Shown here: piece by piece, positions 1 through 8,373 of the stretch
How the letters are laid out: every line of letters starts with the position of its first letter
Position numbering within the stretch: position 1 is the first letter of the stretch
Assembly: GCF_009601765.2 (NCBI RefSeq)
Contig: NZ_CP045700.1
Span: 682,001 to 746,000, forward strand
From: Vibrio algicola
Lineage (GTDB): Bacteria > Pseudomonadota > Gammaproteobacteria > Enterobacterales > Vibrionaceae
DNA: 64,000 nt
Direction: 5' to 3'
Program-made: the position numbers and the translations under genes
Notes under the pieces: generated by a model
Databases searched by the model: none
The model's input: only the letters and a program-made list of their open reading frames with translations
What the model was told of the DNA's origin: nothing

Positions 1-651
1 CAAGCCTTAGCTACCAATAAATTACAAAGCTCATTTGGCAGCTTTTCTGCCAGTTTGTATTTTATTCGCAGCGGCACGGTGAAGCTTAAATCGATGTGGT
101 TATCCATTGTGTGTACTTTTATTGGTGCAGCCATTGGTGCCACCACGGTACAGCATATCAACGCCGATGTATTAATGAGCATCATCCCAATCATTTTGAT
201 CGCCATTTCGAGCTATTTCTTATTCTCTAAGTCCTTGAGCCCTAAACCGGATGAAAAACCATTATTATCAGAAGCTGCATTCGCCTTTGCTATCGGTACC
301 AGTGTTGGTTTTTATGATGGCTTTTTAGGCCCGGGAACCGGTTCAATATTTGCGGTGTGTTTTGTGGCGCTCGGTCGCTACAGTTTAGTTGCCGCTACCG
401 CTCGTACTAAGGTGTTAAATTTCACCTCCAACATTGCCGCGTTGTCTTTCTTTATTATGGCAGGATTACCTATTTGGGAACTTGGTCTCACCATGGCGAT
501 TGGGAATTTTATTGGCGCTCGATTAGGAGCCAAAGTAGTATTAGGCAACGGTCAAAAAGTGGTACGCCCTTTGGTGATCATTATGTCGATGACTATGGCG
601 CTTAAACTGTTGTGGGAACAACATCCACAATTGCTGCAATCAATCTTTTAA
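1..651 (+). CDS. TSUP (TauE/SafE) family permease, 5' end outside window
   Basis: The frame is open from the first base, so the gene starts upstream of the window; the TTG at 55 is internal. About 217 residues are visible, with several hydrophobic membrane segments and the glycine-rich stretch FYDGFLGPGTGS followed by the region around TRTKVLNF, both typical of the second half of TauE/SafE (YfcA-like) inner-membrane permeases. These export or import small sulfur-containing or organic anions; the substrate cannot be told here. The 3' end overlaps the convergent LysR gene by about 50 bases, so the two are transcribed toward each other. The family call is firm; the function is only general. Confidence 0.85.
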   Translation, partial: QALATNKLQSSFGSFSASLYFIRSGTVKLKSMWLSIVCTFIGAAIGATTVQHINADVLMSIIPIILIAISSYFLFSKSLSPKPDEKPLLSEAAFAFAIGTSVGFYDGFLGPGTGSIFAVCFVALGRYSLVAATARTKVLNFTSNIAALSFFIMAGLPIWELGLTMAIGNFIGARLGAKVVLGNGQKVVRPLVIIMSMTMALKLLWEQHPQLLQSIF

Positions 652-1447
652 CCCTTTCGTTTTGATAACTGTTCGGGCGTAAACAGATATTAATCGGGCG
701 AGAGAGTGGCTTTAACGACTCAAAACTAAAGCAATACTTAGCCTCTATTTTTAACGTTTTCACTACCGAAAGTGGCACTAATGCGGCGGCAATTCCACCA
801 AGTGCGAGTTGCGCCGCCGCAGAATATGAGTCCATCTCCATTAAAGCCTCAATCTTTAATTGCGACAACATATCAAACTGATTTCTATTGGCCGGATTGG
901 ATAAATCGTTGGTGAGCACTTGCTTAGGAAGTTGCAGCAATGGCGCTTGGCTTATTAACACAAACGGTTCTTGCCACAGCGATATAACTTTCAGCCCATG
1001 TTGAGCTGGTAAGTGGCCAGCGCAAAACCCAATGGTCGCTTTACCCGACTGGACACGCTCGACAATTCTTGGGGTGTGATGGGTACTAATCCGAATGGCA
1101 GCGTCACATTTAAAATGCTCGCCCATCATCTTGCATAAGTAGCCGGCGACTAAGGTTTCCGAGCAATCTAGCTTAATAATCGTTTGATCTTGCAGGTCAT
1201 ATTGTTCATAAATACGCCCTTGTAACTCTTGAAAGGTAGGGCCAATACTGGCGATCAACTCATTGGCCGCTGAGGTTAAACGCACATGACGCCCGTCTGG
1301 CACTATCAATTTTTTACCCAGTTTTTTTTCAAGCAAGGCGATGCGTTTACTGACCGCAGATTGACTAATATAAAGCTGGCTCCCCACCCGACTCATGGTT
1401 TTTTCTTGGCTGAGTGCCAGTAAGGTTTCAATCCCTTCCAGTAACAT
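602..1447 (-). CDS. LysR-family transcriptional regulator
   Basis: A 281-residue protein with an N-terminal winged helix-turn-helix (residues 1-60, including QSAVSKRIALLEKKLGKKL) and a C-terminal effector-binding domain of the periplasmic-binding-protein fold. Its length is normal for LysR regulators, which bind DNA as tetramers and respond to a small co-inducer. The 3' end overlaps the TSUP permease gene on the other strand. LysR genes often control a neighbour, so regulation of the permease is possible but is only inferred from position. The start at 1447 gives the standard N-terminus for the family. Confidence 0.9.
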   Translation of the reverse strand: MLLEGIETLLALSQEKTMSRVGSQLYISQSAVSKRIALLEKKLGKKLIVPDGRHVRLTSAANELIASIGPTFQELQGRIYEQYDLQDQTIIKLDCSETLVAGYLCKMMGEHFKCDAAIRISTHHTPRIVERVQSGKATIGFCAGHLPAQHGLKVISLWQEPFVLISQAPLLQLPKQVLTNDLSNPANRNQFDMLSQLKIEALMEMDSYSAAAQLALGGIAAALVPLSVVKTLKIEAKYCFSFESLKPLSRPINICLRPNSYQNERVKRLIAAIVDVVPTTV

Positions 1448-1550
1448 AATTTTTATTAACCTGAGTTTAAGTAAGCCGAATGGATCTAATATAGCATTAT
1501 ACTAGTATAAAATTCATGCTTATTGGGAATAGATTTATTGAAGATAGGGG

Positions 1551-1584
1551 AAAATAATCACCCTAACGACTGGCATTAGGGTGA
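1551..1584 (-). terminator. Rho-independent terminator, minus strand
   Basis: A 9-bp perfect inverted repeat (TCACCCTAA at 1558-1566 and TTAGGGTGA at 1576-1584) is followed on the minus strand by a T-rich run. It lies about 180 bases beyond the stop codon of the sensor kinase gene and probably ends that transcript. The rest of the interval 1448-1766 shows nothing else except an AT-rich stretch upstream of the LysR gene that could hold its promoter. Confidence 0.55.
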
Positions 1585-1766
1585 GTTGCAAAGCCGCATA
1601 AATGGTTTTAAGGAGTAATAAGTTTTTATTACCTAGATAGTATGGTCAATATTGACGGTATTAAAAACAGTCAATTTTGCCTTTTCTATTTCCTCATTTA
1701 TACCCGCAAGATTTGACGACACTGTAGTGTGAATGGTGCTCACCCTGAGGATTGTTTAAAGCAGCC

Positions 1767-3242
1767 TCAATGGTCATCCAATCTTTCATTCGTTGAGGCA
1801 ATCGGCCCGACAGTGAAGGTAACTTGCTGTGCAATATCAGTATTAAAGGTCAATGTATAACCATTTTGTCGACAAATGTTATCCACGATTGATAAGCCTA
1901 ACCCGTGCCGTTCGTTCGAGGTTCGTGAGCTATCGGCTTGGTACATCGGATCTAAAATATGCTCGATATCTTGTTGACTTAACGGCACAATCAAATCGTT
2001 GGTCACTTGTAATAACCAGCGCCCAGATTGAGTTGCCGGTATGAGTGAAACCGTCACAGTTGAACTCTCAGGGCTATAAAATAATGCATTATCAATAAGA
2101 TTGGTAATAATGACATTGAGTGAGAAAGCATCGGCGTAGAGATTATCGGTTTTCAGTGCCACATCTACCCTTTGTTGAATAGTCGGCACTTTAAAGGCCA
2201 AATCTTGCAACACTTGCTCAAGCATAAATTCAGCATCTAACACATCATAATCTAACTGCATGGCGTTCGAGGATGATCGCTGTAATAACAGTAAATTATC
2301 TACGATGGTTTTCATTCTAGTCGCAATTTTAAGCATATCTTGCTTGTAGCTTTGGCCTATTCGCTCATCATTTGGATAACGAATATAGACTTCACTCAAA
2401 CTGATTATTTCCGCAATTGGCGTTTTTAATTCATGGGCAATATCGCCAGTTAAGCGTTGTTCCGTTTGTAGCAGTAATTGATTCGCTTGAATAAAATTAT
2501 TGATCTCTTTTCGGATCGGTTCGATCTCTTCAATTGTTTTGCCTGTCACTGGTGAGTCAATAAATTTTACTGAATCAATCTTTTCTTGCTGATTAATTTC
2601 AATTTTTTTTATTTCTTCATTTAAGTATTGCAGCGGTTGCAAACCATTACTAACAATGCGAGTAGCCACATTTCGCACCAAAAAAATCGAGAAGAAAAAG
2701 CTCACAACTAATAAGACATCCAGAAACATCAGCATCTTTTCTAGCGAACTATTTGATTCATATAAGGTTAAATAGGCGGGGTGAGCATGTTGAGTATGGA
2801 GTAATTCGGAGTCAGGTAAAAAATAGGAAAGTGACGCTCTGCCTGTTTCCCCATTTGGTAGTTTCATATCAACGATTTGGGTAGTATTGAGTGGCAAGGA
2901 AATTTTGAGTAATTCCAAATCGGGAAAGGCGGTTAATGATTCAGAACGCTTAAAGCTTTTATCTTGATACCATAATTGATAATAACCAACATCATCACTG
3001 CCTTTCGCATCTTTCATCATCCCATCATTGAATTTTACCGCGTCACCCGATTTATTAACGGTAACTAATGACTTTAAATAATTGGTTTTATTAATCAAAG
3101 CCCTATCAAACTGTGAATCGCCCCAACTGTCCATACTTAAATCGACCGATAAATAGATGGCGAAGATCAACACACCAAATAATACTGAAATCGAGTTCAC
3201 CAAATTCCGCTTAATAGAACGAGGACGATTTTTGTTTAGCAT
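1767..3242 (-). CDS. Membrane sensor histidine kinase
   Basis: A 491-residue kinase. There are membrane segments at about residues 13-35 and 169-192 with a periplasmic sensor loop between them. A linker leads to a HisKA domain with the phospho-acceptor histidine H270 in DIAHELKTP, then a HATPase domain with an N box (NLIDNALFYS) and a G box (GLGLSIV). It overlaps the response regulator gene by seven bases, so the two form one operon. The pair lies directly downstream of eptA-dgkA, the layout of PmrAB/BasRS- and CarRS-type systems that control lipid A modification. Control of eptA by this pair is inferred from position, not shown. Confidence 0.9.
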   Translation of the reverse strand: MLNKNRPRSIKRNLVNSISVLFGVLIFAIYLSVDLSMDSWGDSQFDRALINKTNYLKSLVTVNKSGDAVKFNDGMMKDAKGSDDVGYYQLWYQDKSFKRSESLTAFPDLELLKISLPLNTTQIVDMKLPNGETGRASLSYFLPDSELLHTQHAHPAYLTLYESNSSLEKMLMFLDVLLVVSFFFSIFLVRNVATRIVSNGLQPLQYLNEEIKKIEINQQEKIDSVKFIDSPVTGKTIEEIEPIRKEINNFIQANQLLLQTEQRLTGDIAHELKTPIAEIISLSEVYIRYPNDERIGQSYKQDMLKIATRMKTIVDNLLLLQRSSSNAMQLDYDVLDAEFMLEQVLQDLAFKVPTIQQRVDVALKTDNLYADAFSLNVIITNLIDNALFYSPESSTVTVSLIPATQSGRWLLQVTNDLIVPLSQQDIEHILDPMYQADSSRTSNERHGLGLSIVDNICRQNGYTLTFNTDIAQQVTFTVGPIASTNERLDDH

Positions 3243-3919
3243 AAATGACTCTTTTCAATAATGTAGCCAAAGCCACGTTTATTCTTTATCGGTAAATCAC
3301 CGCCACATTGACGCGCTTTTTTACGCACTGAAGACAGGTGCGATTCAATGGTGTTTTTAGATAAGTGGTCAAAATTGCCCATAACCGCTTCACTGATTTT
3401 TTCAGCATTGACCACCCGACCTTGCGCTAAAAATAAGCATTCAATAATTTTAAATTCATTGCGGGTTAAATCAATGATTTGGCCTTGATAGGAAAAACTT
3501 TTGGTTTCAAGATCGAGCGTAAACCCGTCAATTTCAAGGCTATTATTGACTTGACTAGTTTTCCCACGACGCAATAACGCTAATATTCGCGCATGCAGTT
3601 CTTCAAAAGAAAAGGGTTTGGTGAGGTAATCGTCTGCGCCATCCATCAAGCCATCAATTTTATCTTTAGTGAGGTTTTTAGCCGATAAAATAATGACTTT
3701 GGTTTCGAGATTTTGCTTGCGCAGAGCTCGCAAAATATCCATACCATCAACATTGGGCAGCATTAAATCCAAGATCAATAAGTCATATTGATTGAGCAAC
3801 GCCATACTTAAACCGGTTGCCCCATCACCTGCTTCATCAATGGTAAAGCCAAGGTTATTTAATCCTACCACCACACTGCGGCGCAATGCTTCTGAGTCTT
3901 CAATGATAAGTAGTTTCAT
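3236..3919 (-). CDS. OmpR/PhoB-family response regulator
   Basis: The protein starting at 3919 (MKLLIIEDSE) has 227 residues: a receiver domain with the phosphorylation aspartate D51 in LLILDLMLP, then an OmpR-type winged-helix DNA-binding domain ending in KRGFGYII. A longer reading from 3979 would add 20 residues unlike any receiver and has no ribosome-binding site. The chosen start has an AGAG-type site just upstream. It is co-transcribed with the sensor kinase gene that overlaps its 3' end. A terminator at 3966-3996 separates it from dgkA, so the pair has its own promoter. By context it probably responds to envelope stress or cationic peptides and controls lipid A modification genes. Confidence 0.92.
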   Translation of the reverse strand: MKLLIIEDSEALRRSVVVGLNNLGFTIDEAGDGATGLSMALLNQYDLLILDLMLPNVDGMDILRALRKQNLETKVIILSAKNLTKDKIDGLMDGADDYLTKPFSFEELHARILALLRRGKTSQVNNSLEIDGFTLDLETKSFSYQGQIIDLTRNEFKIIECLFLAQGRVVNAEKISEAVMGNFDHLSKNTIESHLSSVRKKARQCGGDLPIKNKRGFGYIIEKSHLC

Positions 3920-3965
3920 GAGCTCTCTATTCAACCATATTGACGTAAATAAAAATGGGCACAAA

Positions 3966-3996
3966 TAAAAAAGGCTCACCGTGGTGGGGAGCCTTT
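3966..3996 (-). terminator. Rho-independent terminator after dgkA
   Basis: A GC-containing stem (AAAGGCTC pairing with GAGCCTTT) is followed by six T residues on the minus strand, just after the dgkA stop codon. It should end the eptA-dgkA transcript before the regulator gene. Confidence 0.8.
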
Positions 3997-4008
3997 AAAG
4001 TATATCGG

Positions 4009-4392
4009 TTAAGCGCAGAAGTGGGTGTACAACATCACGCCCCACACCATAAGCGACATGATCATGCTTAAGGTGACGATCCCTGAGCCGATATTTTTTG
4101 CCACACCCGACAGTTCGTGATATTCCAACCCAACGCGATCCACCACCGCTTCTATCGCGGTATTGGTCATTTCAGCAAACAGTACAAACAGCATCGACAA
4201 CATGATCGCCAGCGTTTGTAGCGCCGTAAAATCAATCCAAAATGTCAATATGGTAAGAGGAACCAGCAACATCAGTTCTTGCTGAAAAGCCGCTTCATTT
4301 TTAATCATCCACTTCACGCCATTACTGCTGTGTACAAGCGTGTACATAATGCGGCTAAGACCGGTGCGTTTTATTACTGTTTTATCGTTCAT
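4009..4392 (-). CDS. dgkA: Diacylglycerol kinase DgkA
   Basis: A 127-residue integral membrane protein with three membrane helices and the DgkA signatures NEAAFQQE, AEMTNTAIEAVVDRVG and EYHELSG. It phosphorylates the diacylglycerol released when EptA takes phosphoethanolamine from phosphatidylethanolamine, returning it to phospholipid synthesis. That fits its place 18 bases downstream of eptA in the same operon. One oddity is clear: the conserved AKDMGSA segment of E. coli DgkA reads AKNIGSG here, so the aspartate equivalent to Asp95, one of the residues important for activity, is asparagine (codon AAT). The enzyme may be slow or use a slightly altered site. Confidence 0.92.
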   Translation of the reverse strand: MNDKTVIKRTGLSRIMYTLVHSSNGVKWMIKNEAAFQQELMLLVPLTILTFWIDFTALQTLAIMLSMLFVLFAEMTNTAIEAVVDRVGLEYHELSGVAKNIGSGIVTLSMIMSLMVWGVMLYTHFCA

Positions 4393-4410
4393 TGTTTAAC
4401 TCAATTAATA

Positions 4411-6060
4411 TTATTGTGATTGGCAGCTTGAAAAGAGATCTTGCTGCTCATTTTTATCTTTGGTGGTCACACCCATAAACCCAATCAAACTATGGAAGAA
4501 GTTATCATGTGAATAACCGGTTTTTTGTGATTCACGTTTGACACAATCAAGGTTAATGTTTTTTTGCTGTGCATATTGCTTAGGTATCCACATTTGCCAT
4601 GGCACCGTGGTTTGCTCTTTCGGTGCCAACGAATAAGGGGTGCCGTGCAAATACAAACCATGTTCACCTAATGATTCACCATGATCAGAAATATACATCA
4701 TTGCCACATTGTATTTATCGGAATACTGCTGCAAGGTTTTCACAACTTGTGACAAGAAGTAGTCAGTATATATCAATGTGTTGTCGTAGACGTTAGTTAT
4801 TTCTTGATCGCTACACTGTTCAATGTCTTTACGGTTACACCAAGGCGCAAACTTTGCCATTTTAGCAGGAAAACGCTGGAAGTACGTCGGCCCGTGACTG
4901 CCGATAGTATGCAGCACCAATAACTTATCTTTTTTGTCATCCGAGCTTAAAAATGGTTGGGCTTTTTTGAGTAACACGCCGTCATAACACGTTTCACCAT
5001 TACAAAACTCCGGATCTTGCGATGCATCAACGTGGATCAGTTTGGTTTTCTTAGCGACGCCTTTATCACCACCATCATTGTCTATCCATAAGGTTTCAAC
5101 CCCACTCTTTGCAATAATATCGACCGCGTTATCTTGGGCATTAGCGCGTTGTTTTTTGTAATCTTTTCGATCCATATTCGAGAACATACAAGGCACCGAC
5201 AGCGCAGTATAGGTGCCACACGACGACACATCTTTCATTGAAATCAAACCCAAATCTTTGGTGTATGGCTGAGTATCACGCGCATAACCATTGGCGGTAA
5301 AATTCATGCTCCGTGCGGTTTCACCTAACACTAAGATCACTAAGGTTGGTTTTTTATTGGCGGTCGGCGTGAGCGCTGCATCTTGACCCAGTTCAACGTA
5401 CTTTAATGGTTTGGTTAAAAAGTTTCGGTTCACATATTGAAAGGTATTGTAAACATGAGCAGGAATGATCATTTTATTTAAATACTTATTATTACGACCC
5501 ACAGACGCGTAATCTTTATAAGTGGTCACTGCAATCAAGGCAATGCCACACACGGCGATCATAATGATGATCACGCGGCTTAATAATTCTTTAAAGATAG
5601 ATTTTCGATATTCCAGTTTAACCCACAAGATCAATATCGCGGGAATTAAGCCAAACACCACAAAAAATAAGGCCGAGCGGAAAGTTAGATAGAACGAAAT
5701 CTCCGAAGCATTCGTACCAAAAACATTCTCCATCATAGAGACATCAAATAAAATCTTGTAGGTGACAGCGCCAAATAAGGCAATCCCAGAAGTGAGCGTG
5801 ATCAACGCCATGATAGGTTTGAATACGCCCGGCCACGCCAATAAAGAAAAAATGATCATAAAAGCAAAAAAGAGCACAAAAGGCCCGGTATACGGGAACC
5901 AAAAATCAGGCACATCTTTGCTTAATGCGAAAACACGACTCACAATCGGATAATTCAAAACAAAACCGTAATACAACGCTAAAATGGTAATAAGCGTCGT
6001 GACTTTCATGGTTGGACGTGGGAATGAATCAAACCAAGCAGGAGTGGATAATTTGCGCAT
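4411..6060 (-). CDS. eptA: Lipid A phosphoethanolamine transferase EptA
   Basis: A 549-residue inner-membrane enzyme with five N-terminal membrane segments (within about residues 20-185) and a periplasmic sulfatase-like catalytic domain. The nucleophile is T248 in LVLGETARSMN; metal-site motifs are visible further on, including YISDHGESLGEHGLYLHG. It transfers phosphoethanolamine from phosphatidylethanolamine to lipid A, lowering negative surface charge and sensitivity to cationic peptides and polymyxins. It is the first gene of an operon with dgkA, and a two-component system follows. Length and motif set match chromosomal EptA; nothing points to a mobile mcr-type gene. Confidence 0.93.
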   Translation of the reverse strand: MRKLSTPAWFDSFPRPTMKVTTLITILALYYGFVLNYPIVSRVFALSKDVPDFWFPYTGPFVLFFAFMIIFSLLAWPGVFKPIMALITLTSGIALFGAVTYKILFDVSMMENVFGTNASEISFYLTFRSALFFVVFGLIPAILILWVKLEYRKSIFKELLSRVIIIMIAVCGIALIAVTTYKDYASVGRNNKYLNKMIIPAHVYNTFQYVNRNFLTKPLKYVELGQDAALTPTANKKPTLVILVLGETARSMNFTANGYARDTQPYTKDLGLISMKDVSSCGTYTALSVPCMFSNMDRKDYKKQRANAQDNAVDIIAKSGVETLWIDNDGGDKGVAKKTKLIHVDASQDPEFCNGETCYDGVLLKKAQPFLSSDDKKDKLLVLHTIGSHGPTYFQRFPAKMAKFAPWCNRKDIEQCSDQEITNVYDNTLIYTDYFLSQVVKTLQQYSDKYNVAMMYISDHGESLGEHGLYLHGTPYSLAPKEQTTVPWQMWIPKQYAQQKNINLDCVKRESQKTGYSHDNFFHSLIGFMGVTTKDKNEQQDLFSSCQSQ

Positions 6061-6303
6061 GGGAAAACCTATAAAATCAAAGTAAGGCTAGATTAATCCC
6101 AGAAACTTAAGATTGGCTGAAGACAGACTGAATCTTACCTCAACGCAATCACTCACCGTTCATTATAAAAGCAAAGAGTCCATTACCTTATTTTAATGAT
6201 AATAATTCTTGTTTGCGTTAATGGCGAGGTATATGATGATTCTAGATTATTACTGTGAGTATGATTAATAGCTGCCATTAAATAGAAAAACTAGGAGTCA
6301 CTT

Positions 6304-7092
6304 ATGAAAGACATTCCTGTTGGTTTTACTGCTGGTCGAGTGATTAAGCGGATTGAGTGGGCGCAACACCTTTTTTCGCTGGTCGTCGAAGTGCCAGCCA
6401 ATGCGTACCCTTCCCCTGCTTTTATTGCTGGGCAATTTTCTAAACTGGCCTTAGTAAATGGCCAAGGTGAATGGGTGCGCCGCGCTTATTCTATGGTCAA
6501 CAATCCCACTCTGAAAAAGCAAAATTTAATCCTCGAATTCTTAGTGATTGAAATTCCACAAGGGCAACTCACCCCACTTCTAGCCCATCTGCAGGCTGGT
6601 AATACGATTTATGTCGGCACCCAACCTTCTGGTTTTATGACTGTCGATGAGATACCTGACAGTGCGATAGATTTATGGATGTTGTCGACCGGCACAGGGA
6701 TCGGACCATTTTTATCGATCTTAGAAGAAGTCGAACAATGCCAAAAATTTGAGCATTTGGTGTTAGTCCATGCCGTTCGGACCAAAGAAGAGTTGGTATA
6801 TAAAGACAAGATCATTGAGATGATGAAAACCTACCAAGGCAAGTTACGTTATGTGCCGATTGTGTCGCGTGAAGTGGAGCAAGGCGCATTGCAAGGACGA
6901 ATTCCTGAACTGCTTAAGAGCGAGCAATTATCTGCCGCCGCGCATGTGACGTTAACCCCAGAGCACAGTTTCTTCTATTTATGCGGCAACCCCAACATGG
7001 TACACGACACCCGCGATACCCTAGAAAGCATGGGCTATCAAAAACACCTGCGCAGTGAATCCGGTCAGTTTAGCTTTGAGAATTACTGGTAA
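6304..7092 (+). CDS. fpr: Ferredoxin/flavodoxin-NADP+ reductase
   Basis: A 262-residue FAD enzyme of the bacterial Fpr type. It has the FAD-binding RRAYSMVNNP motif, the NADP-binding STGTGIGPFLSIL motif and the LCGNPNMV segment near the C-terminus; the ending FSFENYW is also characteristic. It moves electrons between NADPH and ferredoxin or flavodoxin in the cytoplasm, supporting iron-sulfur cluster and radical-SAM chemistry and oxidative-stress defence. An AGGAG ribosome-binding site precedes the ATG. About 100 bases upstream (near 6193-6210) lies an AATGATAATAATT stretch that loosely resembles a Fur box; this is weak. It is a monocistronic gene divergent from eptA. Confidence 0.92.
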   Translation: MKDIPVGFTAGRVIKRIEWAQHLFSLVVEVPANAYPSPAFIAGQFSKLALVNGQGEWVRRAYSMVNNPTLKKQNLILEFLVIEIPQGQLTPLLAHLQAGNTIYVGTQPSGFMTVDEIPDSAIDLWMLSTGTGIGPFLSILEEVEQCQKFEHLVLVHAVRTKEELVYKDKIIEMMKTYQGKLRYVPIVSREVEQGALQGRIPELLKSEQLSAAAHVTLTPEHSFFYLCGNPNMVHDTRDTLESMGYQKHLRSESGQFSFENYW

Positions 7093-7249
7093 AGCTTTCC
7101 TCAGCGTAGGTTAATGCGTGCAACGGTAAGTGAAAAACAGACGTATTTTATTGCATTTAAACCATCGATTAGCAGCGATTGTGTCAGAAATATCTACGGG
7201 TTTATCCGCGTTTCCTGCTAATACATTTTTATATGATAAGGAGGTCACA

Positions 7250-7666
7250 TTGAGTATCGAATATAAAGTTAATCAGCAGATCTCGGCTGACGAGTTTATT
7301 GGTTTGCTTAAGCGAACGACGTTAAGAGAGCGTAGACCGATAGAAAATATCAAATGTATCAACGGTATGTTAAACAATAGCAATCTCATAATCACTGCTT
7401 GGGATGGACCTAAACTGGTTGGTATTTCTCGCTCTATTACGGATTTCCATTATTGCTGCTATCTGTCCGACCTCGCGGTTGATGAAGCATATCAAAGGTC
7501 GGGAATAGGCAAGCAGTTACAAGTTCAAACACAAGCCCAAATAGAGCCTACATGTAAACTGTTTTTAATCGCCGCACCGGCAGCCAATGACTATTATGGA
7601 CAAATTGGCTACACCAAAAACGAGCGCTGCTGGGTGCTGGATCGTGGTAGTGAAATTATCACATAA
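7250..7666 (+). CDS. GNAT-family N-acetyltransferase (TTG start)
   Basis: A 138-residue GNAT acetyltransferase. The acetyl-CoA-binding region is visible in LSDLAVDEAYQRSGIGKQLQ, with the QRSGIG pyrophosphate-binding loop. The open frame runs back to 7130, but the start chosen here is the TTG at 7250 because a strong AAGGAGG ribosome-binding site lies just before it and the N-terminus then matches the family. The substrate is unknown; small stand-alone GNATs of this type acetylate amines, amino acids or proteins. It lies 37 bases downstream of fpr's stop if the longer frame is used and has no obvious operon partner. Confidence 0.85.
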   Translation: MSIEYKVNQQISADEFIGLLKRTTLRERRPIENIKCINGMLNNSNLIITAWDGPKLVGISRSITDFHYCCYLSDLAVDEAYQRSGIGKQLQVQTQAQIEPTCKLFLIAAPAANDYYGQIGYTKNERCWVLDRGSEIIT

Positions 7667-7770
7667 CAAATAAAGATAGGTGTCGCGCAGAAGACACCTT
7701 ATCTGGGTGCTGAATCAGCTCGAAGCTGCTTATTATTGTAAATTGGTCGATAATATTTTTAGGTCGGTAT

Positions 7771-8037
7771 TAGGGGCAGTTGATCTTTCGTGGTTGTTTT
7801 TGCTGCGAATTGTTGGGTTTTTATACAAGGAAGAGGCTTTGTGGTGTAGCTGGCTACACGAAAAGCCGATGACTAAGTAGAAAAGACCAACAAACGCAGC
7901 CCGAAGGGTTCGGCTAAAAGCCTTTTACTCTTCGTTAAGTCTCATTTACTTAGAATAACTAGGCTTCAATCGACTTGCCTCGATTAAAAGGCTTTTATCT
8001 CGAACAAAATTTAATCACGAAAGATCAACAGCCCCTA
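7771..8037. repeat. 267-bp element bounded by 22-bp inverted repeats
   Basis: The arms at 7771-7792 and 8016-8037 are reverse complements with a single mismatch. The interior carries shorter self-complementary stretches (for example around AAAAGCCTTTTA and TTAAAAGGCTTTTA) and no convincing gene. The layout is that of a miniature inverted-repeat element or a large cruciform. It sits in the 700-base gap between the acetyltransferase gene and the first pst operon. No second copy occurs in this window, so mobility is inferred only from the arms. Confidence 0.5.
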
Positions 8038-8298
8038 GATTCAGCTTTTCTTTAGGCGCATTTAACCTTGATAACATTGCCGTGTTCTACTCTTTCTCAT
8101 ATTTTCAGCCCCTATTAAAATGTAACAAAATCACTGTCACATTTAGTAGTCGAAAGCTCATAACACTCCCCGCCATCAAATCATATCGTGTTTAAAATCC
8201 ATAATAACCATTAGCGAAAAAATAAAATCCGACACAAAAACAACCAACTACATTAATCTTTCAAATCTGAAACTTATGATTTCACATTCTTCAGCCCG

Positions 8299-8316
8299 TT
8301 GTAACAAAACTGAAAT
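8299..8316 (+). promoter_or_regulatory. Candidate Pho box upstream of pstS1
   Basis: TTGTAACAAAACTGAAAT has the 7-4-7 layout of the PhoB-binding consensus (CTGTCAT, four AT-rich bases, CTGTCAT) with several mismatches. It lies about 58 bases before the pstS ATG. Phosphate-starvation control is expected for the gene; the site itself is of moderate quality. Confidence 0.45.
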
Positions 8317-8373
8317 CTAAAGCAGTTAACGTTAGCCCTGAAAACACACTTACTTACAATTCAGGATGGAAAG

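Noticed and set aside
4411..6060. EptA as a mobile colistin-resistance (mcr) gene
   Set aside because: It is in a chromosomal operon with dgkA next to a two-component system, with no mobile element nearby.
7130..7249. Upstream in-frame extension of the GNAT gene
   Set aside because: The strong AAGGAGG site before the TTG at 7250 and the family N-terminus favour the shorter protein.
7680..7880. Open frame of 66 codons overlapping the inverted-repeat element
   Set aside because: No ribosome-binding site, composition unlike a protein, and it runs across the left arm of the repeat element; treated as chance.
8120..8142. TGTAACA and CTGTCACAT as a second Pho box before pstS1
   Set aside because: The half-sites are 14 bases apart rather than 11, so they do not form a proper Pho box.
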